This document shows positions 46,906 through 58,296 of a stretch of 64,000 bases of DNA, piece after piece. The position numbers were made by a program, and so were the translations under genes. Source of the stretch: Craurococcus roseus (lineage in GTDB: Bacteria; Pseudomonadota; Alphaproteobacteria; Acetobacterales; Acetobacteraceae); assembly GCF_039523795.1 (NCBI RefSeq), contig NZ_BAAAFZ010000008.1, positions 248,001-312,000 on the forward strand, given 5' to 3'. Position 1 is the stretch's first letter. Each line of letters opens with the position of its first letter. The notes beneath the pieces were generated by a model. The model saw only the letters and a list, made by a program, of their open reading frames with translations. It ran no database searches and was not told where the DNA came from.

Positions 46906-47484
46906 TTAACGTGAACCCAATTGCAACCGTTCCGGTATTGGCAGGCCCAGCCGATCCGGCACCTGCCACAGCTCGCGCACCGCCCTGACCGGGCGGAAGC
47001 CCGCGGCGATGTAGTTCGGCAGCGCGCGCGGGTGGTCGGCGGTGCAGGTGTTGACCGTCACCGCCCGCGTGCCGCCGGCCCAGGCCGCTTCCACCGCGTG
47101 GCGCAGCAGCGCGCGCCCCATGCCCCGCCCGATCGCGTGCGGCAGGAGGCCGAAGTAGGAAAGGTTCACCACCGGCCGGTTGCGCCGGTCCAGCTCGTAA
47201 AAGCCGGCCGGCTCCCCTTGGTGCATCAGCACATGCACGCTGTTCACCGGATCGGCGAGGATGCCCGCGAGTTGCTCGTCGGTGAGCGTCCGCCGCAGCC
47301 ACCACACATGGCGGCGGCCGACGCCGTCGTAGAGGTAGCGGTAGAAGCCCACCGTGCATCGCTCCGCGACCACCACCGCCGCGCCGGGCGGCGATGGCGG
47401 ACGGGGGCCCTCCGGCGGCCGGTCCATCCGGAGGAAGGTCACTTCGACGGCGACCGGCGTTGCCGGTTCCGCCGCGAAATCCAC
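46906..47484 (-). CDS. GNAT-family N-acetyltransferase
   Basis: 192 residues from GTG 47482-47484, two bases after the rpoD stop. VEVTFLRMDRPP starts the family; the acetyl-CoA loop is GLLPHAIGRGMGRALL (113-128) and the end VNTCTADHPRALPNYIAAGF is the C-terminal GNAT block. A start at the internal ATG (47427) would lose a conserved strand. The close coupling to rpoD suggests coexpression, but the substrate is unknown. Confidence 0.85.
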   Translation of the reverse strand: MDFAAEPATPVAVEVTFLRMDRPPEGPRPPSPPGAAVVVAERCTVGFYRYLYDGVGRRHVWWLRRTLTDEQLAGILADPVNSVHVLMHQGEPAGFYELDRRNRPVVNLSYFGLLPHAIGRGMGRALLRHAVEAAWAGGTRAVTVNTCTADHPRALPNYIAAGFRPVRAVRELWQVPDRLGLPIPERLQLGSR

Positions 47485-47486
47485 GC

Positions 47487-49400
<1,914 letters not shown>

Positions 49401-49529
49401 GCCGTGCTCCACTGCCGACGCGGGCGCCGCAACGCCCCCTGCGCCTCGTGCTGGTTACCGTTTGCTAAACGCCGTACCGTTCGGTCTGTGCGCTCCGTCT
49501 CTCGTCGAATGGGTAGCGAGCGGTTTTGT

Positions 49530-51323
49530 TCATGGGTCCGCGCCCGTCCCCAGGCCGATTTCGCCGCCGCGAAGCGCTAGTCGCGCCTCCGTGAGGTGCT
49601 TCAGGCGCCGCTCCGCCGCGGGATCGTTGGTCACGGCCAAGAGGCGCTCCGCCCGGGCGCAATCTTCGGACAATTCGGCTTCGCCCCTCAGGAGGGCGAA
49701 AAAGTGCCACCACGCGGCCAGTGCTTCCGCCGGTTGTGCGTCCGGCCGCGCTTCCTTGGCCAATCCCGGTCCACGCAGAGCCCATGTGACCGCCTCGCCT
49801 GCTCTCGAAGACGCGAGTTGATCCAGGAGCAATGTTGAGTCAAGCACATCTGCGCGAGCGAACCAGGCGAGTAGGGCGGCGCGAAGGGTCTCGGGGTGGC
49901 CTTCGGGGAGGTCAATGCCCGCCAGGGATTCCTCTATTTCCGGTATGATTACCGGGTTCTTTAACAGGATCGCGAGCAGATTCCGGGCCCGTTCGGAGCG
50001 GATCGCAGGGGGGTCCACCGCCGCACGTTGTGGCTTGACAGCCACTCTGAAATTTTTCTTGCGACTCGCCTCGAAGAAGCGGTCGAGCAGCGCCCGGCGG
50101 TATTCCGACGCCAGCGCCTTGTCGGTGATGGCGCGCGCCGCCGTTTCCAGCCGGGCGCGGAGCGCGGCGCGCTGCTCCGGCGTGGCGGCGGGGCGGCCCT
50201 CGGCCAGCAGGTCGTAGAGCGCGGTCGAGAGGGGCTTCGCGCCCGCCAGCACCGCCCGCACCGCCCCCGGACCGCCCTTGGCGAGCAGCGTGTCGGGGTC
50301 CTCGCCGTTGGGCAGCGTGGCCAAGCGCAGCGTGCGCTCGGGGGCGAGCAGGGGCAGGGCGATCTCCGCGGCGCGGGCGGCGGCGCGGGCGCCGGCGGCG
50401 TCGCCGTCGAAGCAGAGCACCGGCTCGGGCGAGAGTTGCCACAGCTCGCCCAACTGCTCGGCCGTCAACGCTGTGCCGAGCGGGGCGACGGCGCCGCCGA
50501 AACCGCCCTGGTGCAGGGCGATGACGTCCATGTAGCCTTCGACGGCGACCACCGCGGCGCCGCGGAAGGCCGCTTCGCGGGCGAGGTCCAGGCCGTAGAG
50601 GCCGCGGCGCTTCTGGAACAGCGCCGTTTCGGGGCCGTTGACGTACTTGGGCTGGCCGTCGCCGAGGACGCGCCCGCCGAAGGAGATGGTCCGCCCGCGC
50701 CGGTCGCGGATGGGGAACATGACGCGGTTGAAGAAGAAGTCGTTGTAGCCGCCGCCATTCCCCTCTCTCGGCTTCAGCAGGCCGGCCTCGGCGAGCTGCG
50801 CCGGCTCGATCCCTTCCGCCGCCTTGAGTTCGGCGGCGAGCGCCCCCCTGCCCTCGCCCGACCAGCCGAGGCCGAAGCGGGCGATGGTCTCGTCCGTGAG
50901 GCCTCGGCCGCGGAGATAGTCCAAGGCGGCGCGGCCTTCCGGGCGGTGGAGGCGGGCACGGAAGTTGGCTTCGGCGGCGAGGAGGACGCCGTGGAGGTCG
51001 CGCTGGCGCCGTTCGCGGGCCTGGGCTTCCCGGGTGGGCTTGGGGACTTCCAGCCCGGCTTCGGACGCGAGGCGCTCCACCGCTTCCGGGAAGGAGGCGC
51101 CTTCGGCGCGCATGAGGAAGGCGATTGCGTCGCCGTGGGCGCCGCAGCCGAAGCAGTGGAAGTGGTCGTCGTAGACGTAGAAGCTCGGCGTCTTCTCGTT
51201 GTGGAAGGGGCAGCAGCCCTTCCATTGGCGGCCGTTCCGGTTCAGCCGGACCTTCCGGCCGATCAGGCCGTGGAGCGGGGTGCGCGCGCGCAGCTCGTCC
51301 AGGAAGGCGGGGGGCAGGGCCAT
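49530..51323 (-). CDS. dnaG: DNA primase DnaG
   Basis: 597 residues from ATG 51321-51323 (MALPPAFLDELRARTPL). The CHC2 zinc finger has CCPFHNEKTPSF and HCFGCGAHGD, the Toprim domain VVAVEGYMDVIALHQ and LCFDGDAAG. The C-terminal DnaB-interaction domain is present. Transcribed in the direction of rpoD, 129 bases apart, as in the usual macromolecular-synthesis arrangement, though rpsU is not adjacent. Confidence 0.97.
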   Translation of the reverse strand: MALPPAFLDELRARTPLHGLIGRKVRLNRNGRQWKGCCPFHNEKTPSFYVYDDHFHCFGCGAHGDAIAFLMRAEGASFPEAVERLASEAGLEVPKPTREAQARERRQRDLHGVLLAAEANFRARLHRPEGRAALDYLRGRGLTDETIARFGLGWSGEGRGALAAELKAAEGIEPAQLAEAGLLKPREGNGGGYNDFFFNRVMFPIRDRRGRTISFGGRVLGDGQPKYVNGPETALFQKRRGLYGLDLAREAAFRGAAVVAVEGYMDVIALHQGGFGGAVAPLGTALTAEQLGELWQLSPEPVLCFDGDAAGARAAARAAEIALPLLAPERTLRLATLPNGEDPDTLLAKGGPGAVRAVLAGAKPLSTALYDLLAEGRPAATPEQRAALRARLETAARAITDKALASEYRRALLDRFFEASRKKNFRVAVKPQRAAVDPPAIRSERARNLLAILLKNPVIIPEIEESLAGIDLPEGHPETLRAALLAWFARADVLDSTLLLDQLASSRAGEAVTWALRGPGLAKEARPDAQPAEALAAWWHFFALLRGEAELSEDCARAERLLAVTNDPAAERRLKHLTEARLALRGGEIGLGTGADP

Positions 51324-51631
51324 CTGTTCCGGCGACGGTAGCGGTCGCGGCGGTCGCTCCACAACCGGGCCCGGCCGGCGCGGGGCCGATTGGGGGCCGG
51401 GTGTGGCGCCGTTTCCTTGCCGCCTGCCTTATCTCCTTACCATCTTACTATAGCGCCATCCCGCTTCCTTGCCCGCCCTGGCCGCCGCCGGAAGGCGCGA
51501 CTCGGGCGTTGGCGGGCCCAGCGTACCCTTTACGTTCCAGCGGGGCGAGCGTTTCCGCCGCGCCTCCGCTCCTTGTACCCGGCCCTTGGGGCGCAACCTG
51601 TCCCGCGGCGGGCAACGGAAGCGGGGCGGGC
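51324..51631. other. Divergent promoter region of dnaG and the amidase operon
   Basis: About 300 bases. The only AT-rich part is near 51430-51452 (TTATCTCCTTACCATCTTAC and CTATAGCG just after), a plausible promoter for either direction. No other feature recognised. Confidence 0.45.
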
Positions 51632-53947
51632 GTGGCGGCGAGCAACGGCGGCGGGGGACGGCGGAAGGGTGGTAAACGGCTCCGGGCGCTTCTCCTGGGA
51701 GCGGTGGCGGCGACCTTGCCGGGGTGCGCCGCGCTGGCGCCCCGGGAGGCGGGCGTGGACCGGCGGCTCGCCGATCTGCCGCGCGCCGGGCTCGACCTCC
51801 GGCGTCCCGTCACCGTCCGCTGGAACGACCACTTGGTCCCTTGGATCGAGGCGGAGACGGACGCGGACCTCGCCTTCGCCCTCGGCCTGGTCCACGGCCA
51901 CCTGCGCGGCGCCCAGGTTTCGCTGCTGCGGATGGTGGCGCGCGGGCGCCTGTCCGAGATGGCCGGCCCTTTCGCCCGCGACATCGACCACGCGCTCCGC
52001 GTCCTCGACTTCGGCCGGGCGGCGCCGGCGATCGAGGCGGCGTGGCCGGCGGAGACGCAGGAGTTCGTCCACGCCTTCCTGGCCGGGCTGAACCACGCGC
52101 TGCTCCGCGGCCGGCGGCCGCCGGAGTTCGGGCTGCTCGGCCTTTCGCCCGAGCCCTTCACCGTGGCCGACATGCTCGCGGTCGGGCGGCTGGCGGGCAC
52201 CGACATAAACTGGCTCGCTTACTTTTCCCTGCTGGCGGAGCGCGGCAACCCGGGTTTCACGCGGCTGTGGCGGCGGACGCTGGAGGCCGGGGCGGGCTTG
52301 GCCGACCCGGCCGAGCACGCCGGCGCCGACCCCAAGCGCGCGGCGCTGGGGTCCATCCTGGCCGGGGTCTCGCGGAGCGGCAGCAACGCGGTGGCGGTGG
52401 CGCCCTCCCGCAGCGCGTCCGGCGGGGCGCTGCTGGCCTCCGACCCGCACCTCGGCCTGTCCCTGCCGAACCTGTGGCTGGTCGCCGGGATGCGCTCGCC
52501 CTCCTTCCACGCGGTCGGGATGATGGTGCCGGGGCTGCCCATCATCGGCCTCGGCCGCAACCCCGGCGTCGCCTGGGGCGGGACCAACCTGCGCGCCGCC
52601 TCTTCCGACCTGTTCGACGTTTCGCGGCTGCCGCCTTCGGCCTTCGCGGAGAGCGAGACGGTGATCCGGCAGCGCCTGTGGTTCCGCGCGCGGCGCAAGG
52701 TGCGGACCACGACGCTCGGGCCGGTGGTGACGGACGCGCCGCCGGTGCCTTCGCGGAACGGCGAGGCGCTGGCGCTCCGCTGGGCCGGGCACGAGCCGAC
52801 GGACGAGATCACCGCCCTGTTGCGCGCCGTCCGGGCCCCGGACGCGGAAGCGTTCCGCGAGAGCTTCGCGCGCTTCGGCGTGTCACCGCAGAACATGCTC
52901 TACGCCGACCGCGCCGGCACCATCGGCCGCGTCACCGCCGCCGTGCTGCCCGGCCGCGCCGGCTTCCCGGCGGACGGCCCGGTGTTGGACGGGAACGACC
53001 CCGCCGCGACGGCGCCCTGGGACCGGCTGCGCGACGCGCGCGACCTGCCGCGGCTGGAGAACCCGCCGGAGGGCGTGATCGCTTCCGCCAACGAGAACCC
53101 GAACACCTGGGCGGAGGACCCGCCGCCGATCGGTTGGTTCTTCAGCGACGGCGACAGGGTGGAGCGGCTGCGCCAGTTGCTGCTGGCCAAGCCGAAGCTG
53201 ACGCCGGCGGACATGGCGGCGTTGCAGATGGACACGCGCGCCCCCAAGGCCGCCGCCCTCGCCGCCGGGCTGCTGGCGCGGTTCGACGCGCTGCCGGGCG
53301 GCCCGCCGGAGCCGGCGATGCTGGCGCGGTTGCGCGGCTGGGACGGCGACTACGCGGAGAACAGCGAGGCGGCGCTGGTGTTCGAGCTGCTGCTCGGCAA
53401 GCTGGTGCCGGCGTTGCTGCCGGAGGGCCGCAGCGGGGGCGGGCGCGGCGCCGAGACCGGCTGGAATTTCTTGACCACCTTCGCGCTGCGCGACCTCGAC
53501 GCCCTGCCGCCGGAGCGGCGGGAGGCGGCGCTGCGGGCCGCGGCGGCGGAGGCGGCGCCGCTCGCCGCCCGGTACCGGACCTGGGGCGAGGTCCACCGGC
53601 TGCGGGCGGCGCATTGGCTGGTCAACGCGCCGGTGGTGGGCCGCCGCTTCGTGTTCGGCACCTACCCGGTCGGCGGCTCGCGGGAGACGCCGATGAAGAC
53701 CGGGCACGGGTTGGTGTCCGGCCCGCACGAGGTGAGCTTCGGCTCCATGGCGCGGTTCGTGTCCGACCTCGCCGACCCGGACGCCAATTGGTTCACGCTG
53801 TTCGGCGGCCAGGACGGCTGGCTCGGCAGCGCGGCCTTCGCGGACCAGGTGCCGCTCTGGCGCGAGGGCCGCGGCATCCGCGTGCCGCTGCGGCCGGCCA
53901 CGGTGGCGGCCGAATTCCCGCGCGCCACGGTGCTGTCGCCGCGATGA
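51632..53947 (+). CDS. Penicillin acylase-family lipoprotein amidase
   Basis: 771 residues. An N-terminal lipoprotein signal ends in LPGC (C32), so the protein is tethered in the periplasm. The Ntn-hydrolase chain follows: HGHLRGAQ in the alpha part, and the new N-terminal nucleophile Ser251 in SRSGSNAVAVA, made by self-cleavage. LASDPHLGLSLPNLWL and NPNTWAEDPP-like segments are conserved in penicillin G and AHL acylases. GTG 51632 gives the complete signal. It would hydrolyse an amide of an amino acid or lactone. Translationally coupled to a GH3 gene. Confidence 0.88.
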   Translation: MAASNGGGGRRKGGKRLRALLLGAVAATLPGCAALAPREAGVDRRLADLPRAGLDLRRPVTVRWNDHLVPWIEAETDADLAFALGLVHGHLRGAQVSLLRMVARGRLSEMAGPFARDIDHALRVLDFGRAAPAIEAAWPAETQEFVHAFLAGLNHALLRGRRPPEFGLLGLSPEPFTVADMLAVGRLAGTDINWLAYFSLLAERGNPGFTRLWRRTLEAGAGLADPAEHAGADPKRAALGSILAGVSRSGSNAVAVAPSRSASGGALLASDPHLGLSLPNLWLVAGMRSPSFHAVGMMVPGLPIIGLGRNPGVAWGGTNLRAASSDLFDVSRLPPSAFAESETVIRQRLWFRARRKVRTTTLGPVVTDAPPVPSRNGEALALRWAGHEPTDEITALLRAVRAPDAEAFRESFARFGVSPQNMLYADRAGTIGRVTAAVLPGRAGFPADGPVLDGNDPAATAPWDRLRDARDLPRLENPPEGVIASANENPNTWAEDPPPIGWFFSDGDRVERLRQLLLAKPKLTPADMAALQMDTRAPKAAALAAGLLARFDALPGGPPEPAMLARLRGWDGDYAENSEAALVFELLLGKLVPALLPEGRSGGGRGAETGWNFLTTFALRDLDALPPERREAALRAAAAEAAPLAARYRTWGEVHRLRAAHWLVNAPVVGRRFVFGTYPVGGSRETPMKTGHGLVSGPHEVSFGSMARFVSDLADPDANWFTLFGGQDGWLGSAAFADQVPLWREGRGIRVPLRPATVAAEFPRATVLSPR

Positions 53948-55470
53948 GCCGGCGGAACGCCCCCTTCGACGCCACGCCGCTGCTGCGCGCGGTGGCGGGG
54001 CGGCGGCTGGCGCGGATCAAGGCGCTGGACCCTGCGGAGGCGCAGCGCTCCTTGCTGCTCCGCCTCGTGCGCCGCGCCGCCCGGACGCGCTTCGGCCGGG
54101 CGCACGGCTTCGGCTCCGTCGACAGCATCACCTCGTACCAGGCGCGCGTGCCGCTCCGGCGCTACGAGCAGTTCTGGGAACAGTGGTGGCGCCCCACGGC
54201 GCCGGTGCTGGTGGACGCCACCTGGCCGGGGCGGGTGCCGTACCTCGCGCTGTCCTCGGGCACCACATCGGGCACCACCAAGTACCTTCCGGTGACGCGG
54301 CCGATGGTGCGGGCGAACCGCGGCGCGGGGCTGGACACCTTGGCGTGGCACCTCGCCGCCCGCCCGCGGAGCCGCGTCTTCGGCGGGCTGTCCTTCATGC
54401 TCGGCGGCTCCACGGCGCTGGAGCGGGTGGCGCCGGGCGTGCGGCAGGGCGACCTGTCGGGCATCGCCGCGGCGGAGGTGCCGGGCTTCCTCGGCGCCTG
54501 GAGCTGGCCGCCTCGCCGGCTCGCCTTGATGGCCAACTGGGACGCCAAGCTGACGGCGCTGGCGGAGGAAACGCCGGCGGCCGCCATCCGCGTGTTGACC
54601 GGCACGCCCTCCTGGCTGCTCGTGCTCTTGGAGCGGCTGGCGGCGCGGCACGGCTCCCCGCCCCTGCCCGGGCTGGAGCTGCTGGTCCACGGCGGCGTGG
54701 CCTGGGCGCCCTACCGGGACCGGCTCGCGCCCTTTCTGCCTCCGGGCGGCTGCGACACGCGCGAGGTGTACCCGGCGAGCGAGGGCTTCGTCGCCATCGC
54801 CGACCGCGGCGAGGGCGAAGGGCTGCGCCTCAACCTGGACCGCGGCTGCTTCTTCGAGTTCGTGCCGGTGGGCGAGCTGGACTCGCCAGCGCCGACGCGG
54901 CACTGGGCGGCAACGGTCGAGACCGGGGTGGACTACGCGGTCGCGGTGACGTCCTGCGCAGGGCTCTGGTCCTACCTGCTGGGCGACACGGTGCGCTTCG
55001 TGGACCGTTCGCCGCCGCGGCTCTTAGTAACGGGACGCACCGCCTACGGGCTCTCGGCCTTCGGCGAGCACCTGACGGGCGAAGAGATCGAGGCGGCGCT
55101 GCTCGGCGCGGCGGCGGCGGAGGGCCTGCTGGTGGCGGAGTACACCGTGGGTCCGGTGTTCGAGGGCGTGCGCGGCGGGCACCGCTGGCTGGTGGAGACC
55201 ACGACGCCCGCCGGCCCAGGCGCCGCGGTGTCGCTCGCCGAGTCGCTGGATCTCGCGCTGCGGGAGGCCAACGACGACTACGCCGCGCACCGGCGAGGCG
55301 CGCAACTCGCCCCGCCCGAGGTGGTGTTGCTGCCGCCGGGCGCCTTCGCGGCGTGGATGCGCTCGCAGGGCAAGCTCGGCGGCCAGCACAAGGTGCCGCG
55401 CGTCATCGCCGACCCGGGGCGCTTCGCAACGGCGGAGGCGGCGTTGCGAGGCGTCGGCGGCGGCAAATGA
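53944..55470 (+). CDS. GH3-family acyl-acid amido synthetase-like protein
   Basis: 508 residues of the ANL-like GH3 fold known from plants, where it adenylates acids and joins them to amino acids. Motif 1 is SSGTTSGTTK (104-113), motif 2 YPASEG (276-281), and motif 3 GDTVRF with RLLVTGRT (347-365). The ATG overlaps the acylase TGA (ATGA), so the two are made together. Bacterial GH3 proteins are known but mostly uncharacterised. The acid and amine substrates cannot be read from sequence. Confidence 0.88.
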   Translation: MSRRNAPFDATPLLRAVAGRRLARIKALDPAEAQRSLLLRLVRRAARTRFGRAHGFGSVDSITSYQARVPLRRYEQFWEQWWRPTAPVLVDATWPGRVPYLALSSGTTSGTTKYLPVTRPMVRANRGAGLDTLAWHLAARPRSRVFGGLSFMLGGSTALERVAPGVRQGDLSGIAAAEVPGFLGAWSWPPRRLALMANWDAKLTALAEETPAAAIRVLTGTPSWLLVLLERLAARHGSPPLPGLELLVHGGVAWAPYRDRLAPFLPPGGCDTREVYPASEGFVAIADRGEGEGLRLNLDRGCFFEFVPVGELDSPAPTRHWAATVETGVDYAVAVTSCAGLWSYLLGDTVRFVDRSPPRLLVTGRTAYGLSAFGEHLTGEEIEAALLGAAAAEGLLVAEYTVGPVFEGVRGGHRWLVETTTPAGPGAAVSLAESLDLALREANDDYAAHRRGAQLAPPEVVLLPPGAFAAWMRSQGKLGGQHKVPRVIADPGRFATAEAALRGVGGGK

Positions 55471-55482
55471 GGGCGGGGCGGC

Positions 55483-55995
55483 TCAGCCGCCTTTGGCGCC
55501 CGTCTCCTCGTCTTGGTCCGGCGCCGGGGCGCTGTTGAGCTGGATGTAGCGCTCGATGCCGATCTGCTTGATGAGGTCGAACTGGCGGTCGAGGAAGTCC
55601 TCGTGCTCCTCCTCGTTCGCCAGGATGCGCAAGAGCAGGTCGCGCGAGACGTAGTCGCGGACCTCCTCGCAATGGGCGATGCCGGCGCGAAGGTCGGTCA
55701 GCGCCTTCTCTTCCAGCTTGAGGTCGGCTTCGAGGACCTCCCTCACGCTCTGCCCGACCAGCACCTGGTTCAGCCGCTGCACGTTGGGCAGGCCGCCGAG
55801 GAACAGGATGCGCTCGATCAGCCAGTCGGCGTGGTGCATCTCCTCGATGCTCTCCTCGTACTCCTTCTTGGCGAGGAGGGTCACGCCCCAATGGCGGAGC
55901 GTGCGGGCGTGCAGGAAGTACTGGTTGACCGCGGTCAGCTCGTTGGTGAGCTGGGTGTTCAGGTGTTCGACGACCTTCGGATCGCGCAACGCCAT
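55483..55995 (-). CDS. bfr: Bacterioferritin
   Basis: 170 residues forming a four-helix ferritin subunit. Ferroxidase ligands match E19, E52, H55 and later Glu/His residues (NEEEHEDFL), and the haem-axial Met is M53 in EEMHHAD. It stores iron as ferric mineral. Followed upstream by bfd in the same direction (56 bases apart), which releases iron from it. Confidence 0.96.
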   Translation of the reverse strand: MALRDPKVVEHLNTQLTNELTAVNQYFLHARTLRHWGVTLLAKKEYEESIEEMHHADWLIERILFLGGLPNVQRLNQVLVGQSVREVLEADLKLEEKALTDLRAGIAHCEEVRDYVSRDLLLRILANEEEHEDFLDRQFDLIKQIGIERYIQLNSAPAPDQDEETGAKGG

Positions 55996-56050
55996 GACGG
56001 CCCGTCTCCCGGTTGGACGGGCGCCATTCGCGGCCGACCGCGCCCCGCGG

Positions 56051-56266
56051 TCAAGGGGCGGGGACGGGCTCCCCCTTGGGTCGGCCGGGCGGCGGCGCCC
56101 AGGCCGCCGCGGCGTCCCGGATGGCCGCCACCATCGCCCGGGCGCAGGAGCTGCACTGGGCGCGGCACCCGCAGGCGCCGTAGATGTCTCGCGGGCGGCA
56201 GGCGCCGTCGGCGACCGCTTGGCGGACCTGCTTGTCGGTCAGCGCGTTGCAGAGGCAGATGTACAT
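56051..56266 (-). CDS. bfd: Bacterioferritin-associated ferredoxin
   Basis: 71 residues. The BFD-type [2Fe-2S] motif is visible: MYICLCNALTDKQVRQAV, then CGCRAQCSSCA. Length slightly exceeds the usual 64 because of a Pro-rich tail. It reduces haem in bacterioferritin for iron release. Between bfr and an Fe(III)-binding protein gene, so the three make an iron-handling set, probably iron-repressed. Confidence 0.93.
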   Translation of the reverse strand: MYICLCNALTDKQVRQAVADGACRPRDIYGACGCRAQCSSCARAMVAAIRDAAAAWAPPPGRPKGEPVPAP

Positions 56267-56283
56267 CCCCCGGCCGCCCCCGC

Positions 56284-57336
56284 TCAGCGCCAGCCCGCGC
56301 GCTGCATGATCTGGAGCGCCTGCGGCCCGAGCTTGGCGTACTCGGCGGCGTTCAGCCGGTCCTCCCGGAAACTCCCGAACGCGGCCAGGGCGGGATGCAC
56401 GGGCGCGTCCTCCACCACCGGGTACTCCATGTTGCCGACCGCGAAGATCTCCTGGGCGCGGGCGCTGGTGAGGTATTCGACGAAGCGTACCGCGGCTTCG
56501 CGGTTGGGCGCGGTCGCGACCACGCCCGCGCCCGACACGTTGACGTGGGCGCCGCGGTCGCCAGGCGCGCCGTTCGGGAAGACGACGCCGATCCGCTCGG
56601 CCACCTGGCGGTCGTCGGAGCGCTGCGAGATCGCCATCTGGCCGAGGTAGTAGGTGTTGGAAATGGCGAGTTGGCACTGGCCGGCGGGGATGGCGCGGAA
56701 CTGGTCGCGGTCGCCGCCCTGCGGCGGCCGGGCCATGTTGGCGACCACGCCGCGCGCCCACTCCTCCGTCTTCTCCGGCCCGTTCGCGGCGAGGATGGAG
56801 GCGACCAGGCTGATGTTGTAGGGGTGGTTGGAGGAGCGGACGCAGACCTGGCCGCGGAAGCGCGGGTCCGCGAGGTCCTCCCAGCGCGCGAGGCCGGCGG
56901 GCGGCCCCTTCTGCTTGTCGTACATGACGACGCGGGCGCGCTTGGACACGCCGAACCAATTGCCCTCCGGGTCGCGCAGGCTGGCCGGGACGCGGGTTTC
57001 GAGCACCTGGGAGCGGACCGGCTGGAGGATGCCCGCCTCCTTGGCGCGGGCGAGGCGGGCCGCGTCCACGGTGATCAGCACGTCGGCCGGGCTGTTCCGC
57101 CCCTCGCTCTGGATGCGGGCGATCAATTGGTCGGCGTCGCCCTCGATCAGGCGCACGCGGATGCCGGTGTCCTTGGTGAAGGTGTCGTAGAGCGTGCGGT
57201 CGGTGTCGTAGTGGCGCGAGGAGTAGAGGTTCAGCTCCCCGCCCTGCTGCTGCGCCGAGGCAGGGAAGGCCCCCGCGGCGCCGGCGGCGGCGAAGAGCGA
57301 CAGGCCGGTGATGAAGCGGCGGGCGACGGCGCGCAT
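56284..57336 (-). CDS. Fe(III) ABC transporter substrate-binding protein
   Basis: 350 residues from ATG 57334-57336, which gives a signal peptide ending at PASAQQ. LNLYSSRHYDTDRTLYDTFT is the family start and NTYYLGQM contains the paired tyrosines used for ferric iron (FutA/FbpA type). No permease or ATPase gene is adjacent. Bfd follows by 17 bases, fitting an iron-uptake unit. The palindromes upstream (57373-57394) suggest iron control. Confidence 0.92.
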   Translation of the reverse strand: MRAVARRFITGLSLFAAAGAAGAFPASAQQQGGELNLYSSRHYDTDRTLYDTFTKDTGIRVRLIEGDADQLIARIQSEGRNSPADVLITVDAARLARAKEAGILQPVRSQVLETRVPASLRDPEGNWFGVSKRARVVMYDKQKGPPAGLARWEDLADPRFRGQVCVRSSNHPYNISLVASILAANGPEKTEEWARGVVANMARPPQGGDRDQFRAIPAGQCQLAISNTYYLGQMAISQRSDDRQVAERIGVVFPNGAPGDRGAHVNVSGAGVVATAPNREAAVRFVEYLTSARAQEIFAVGNMEYPVVEDAPVHPALAAFGSFREDRLNAAEYAKLGPQALQIMQRAGWR

Positions 57337-57372
57337 GGCGAAACCTCTCCGGGCGTTGTTCCCGGGGGTGTA

Positions 57373-57394
57373 TCGCAAATGCGAGGCGTTCGCA
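57373..57394 (-). promoter_or_regulatory. Candidate iron-responsive operator
   Basis: Two overlapping palindromes share one half site: TCGCA-AA-TGCGA (57373-57384) and TGCGA-GGCGT-TCGCA (57380-57394). It lies about 40 bases upstream of the iron-binding protein start, in the position of a promoter operator. Resembles Fur/Irr-type boxes only loosely; the regulator is inferred. Confidence 0.45.
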
Positions 57395-57418
57395 AACCTG
57401 CTTTTCCGGCTTCCTTTT

Positions 57419-58204
57419 TCAGCCCTGGAGACTGCGCAGGAAGCGGCTGCGGGCTGTGGCGCCTGCCATGAGCATGGTGTGGTCCGAACCGCTCAAGAGG
57501 AAGCGCGCGCCGAGCTTGATGTAGGCGGCGGCGTGGGTCTCGTCGTAGACGCCGCCCATGCCGAGGGTCTTGCCCGACGCTTGGCAGGCCCTCGCCACGG
57601 TTTCGTAGGCCGCGCGCACGTCCGGGTGGCCGATCTGCCCGGCGATGCCCATCGAAGCCGTGAGGTCGGAAGTGCCGATCAGCAGCACGTCCACGCCGGG
57701 CACCGCCGCGATGGCGGCGGCGTTGCGCACCGCCTCCGGCGTTTCGACCATGCAGGCGACGAGGATCTCGCGGTTCAGCTCCGCCTGCGCCTCGGCCGGC
57801 GGAGGCGCTTGCAGGCCGTAGGCGAAGGGGGGGCCGCCCCAGGAGCGGTGGCCGGCGGGCGGGAAGCGGTAGGCGGCGGCCACCCCCCGCGCCTCCTCGG
57901 CCGTGTCCACGTGCGGCACGACGACGCCCATGGCGCCGTTGTCGAGCGCGCGCGTGCCCTCGTGGAGCGCGTCCTTGCAGCAGCGGACGACGGGGGTGAT
58001 CCCCTGGCCGAGCGCGGCAATGGAGATCTGCGTCGCTTCCTGCACGGACATGGCGCCGTGCTCCATGTCGATGAACAGCCAGTCGTAGCCGGCGGCCGCC
58101 GCCAGCATCCCGACCGCCGCGCCGCGGAGGTGATGCACGCCGAAGCCGAGCGCGAGTTCGCCGCGCGACAGGCGTTCGCGCGCGTGGTTGATGCCGATCG
58201 GCAT
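57419..58204 (-). CDS. HpcH/HpaI-family aldolase
   Basis: 261 residues, class II pyruvate aldolase fold. LFIDMEHGAMS, VRCCKDALHEGTRALDNGA and ACMVETPEAVRNAAAI contain the metal- and pyruvate-binding residues (Glu, Asp, Arg) of the HpaI family. The starting codon ATG at 58202-58204 gives MPIGINHARERL. It may cleave 2-keto-3-deoxy or hydroxy-oxo acids; the actual substrate is not defined. Neighbour of the iron genes but without operon overlap. Confidence 0.92.
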   Translation of the reverse strand: MPIGINHARERLSRGELALGFGVHHLRGAAVGMLAAAAGYDWLFIDMEHGAMSVQEATQISIAALGQGITPVVRCCKDALHEGTRALDNGAMGVVVPHVDTAEEARGVAAAYRFPPAGHRSWGGPPFAYGLQAPPPAEAQAELNREILVACMVETPEAVRNAAAIAAVPGVDVLLIGTSDLTASMGIAGQIGHPDVRAAYETVARACQASGKTLGMGGVYDETHAAAYIKLGARFLLSGSDHTMLMAGATARSRFLRSLQG

Positions 58205-58296
58205 GGCGCTTCCTCGCTTGTTCCCTTGCGGGGCGAGGGCACCACGCGGCCTCCCGGGGGTCAACCGGGCCGGGCGCGCGGCGGAACGCGTCGCCG

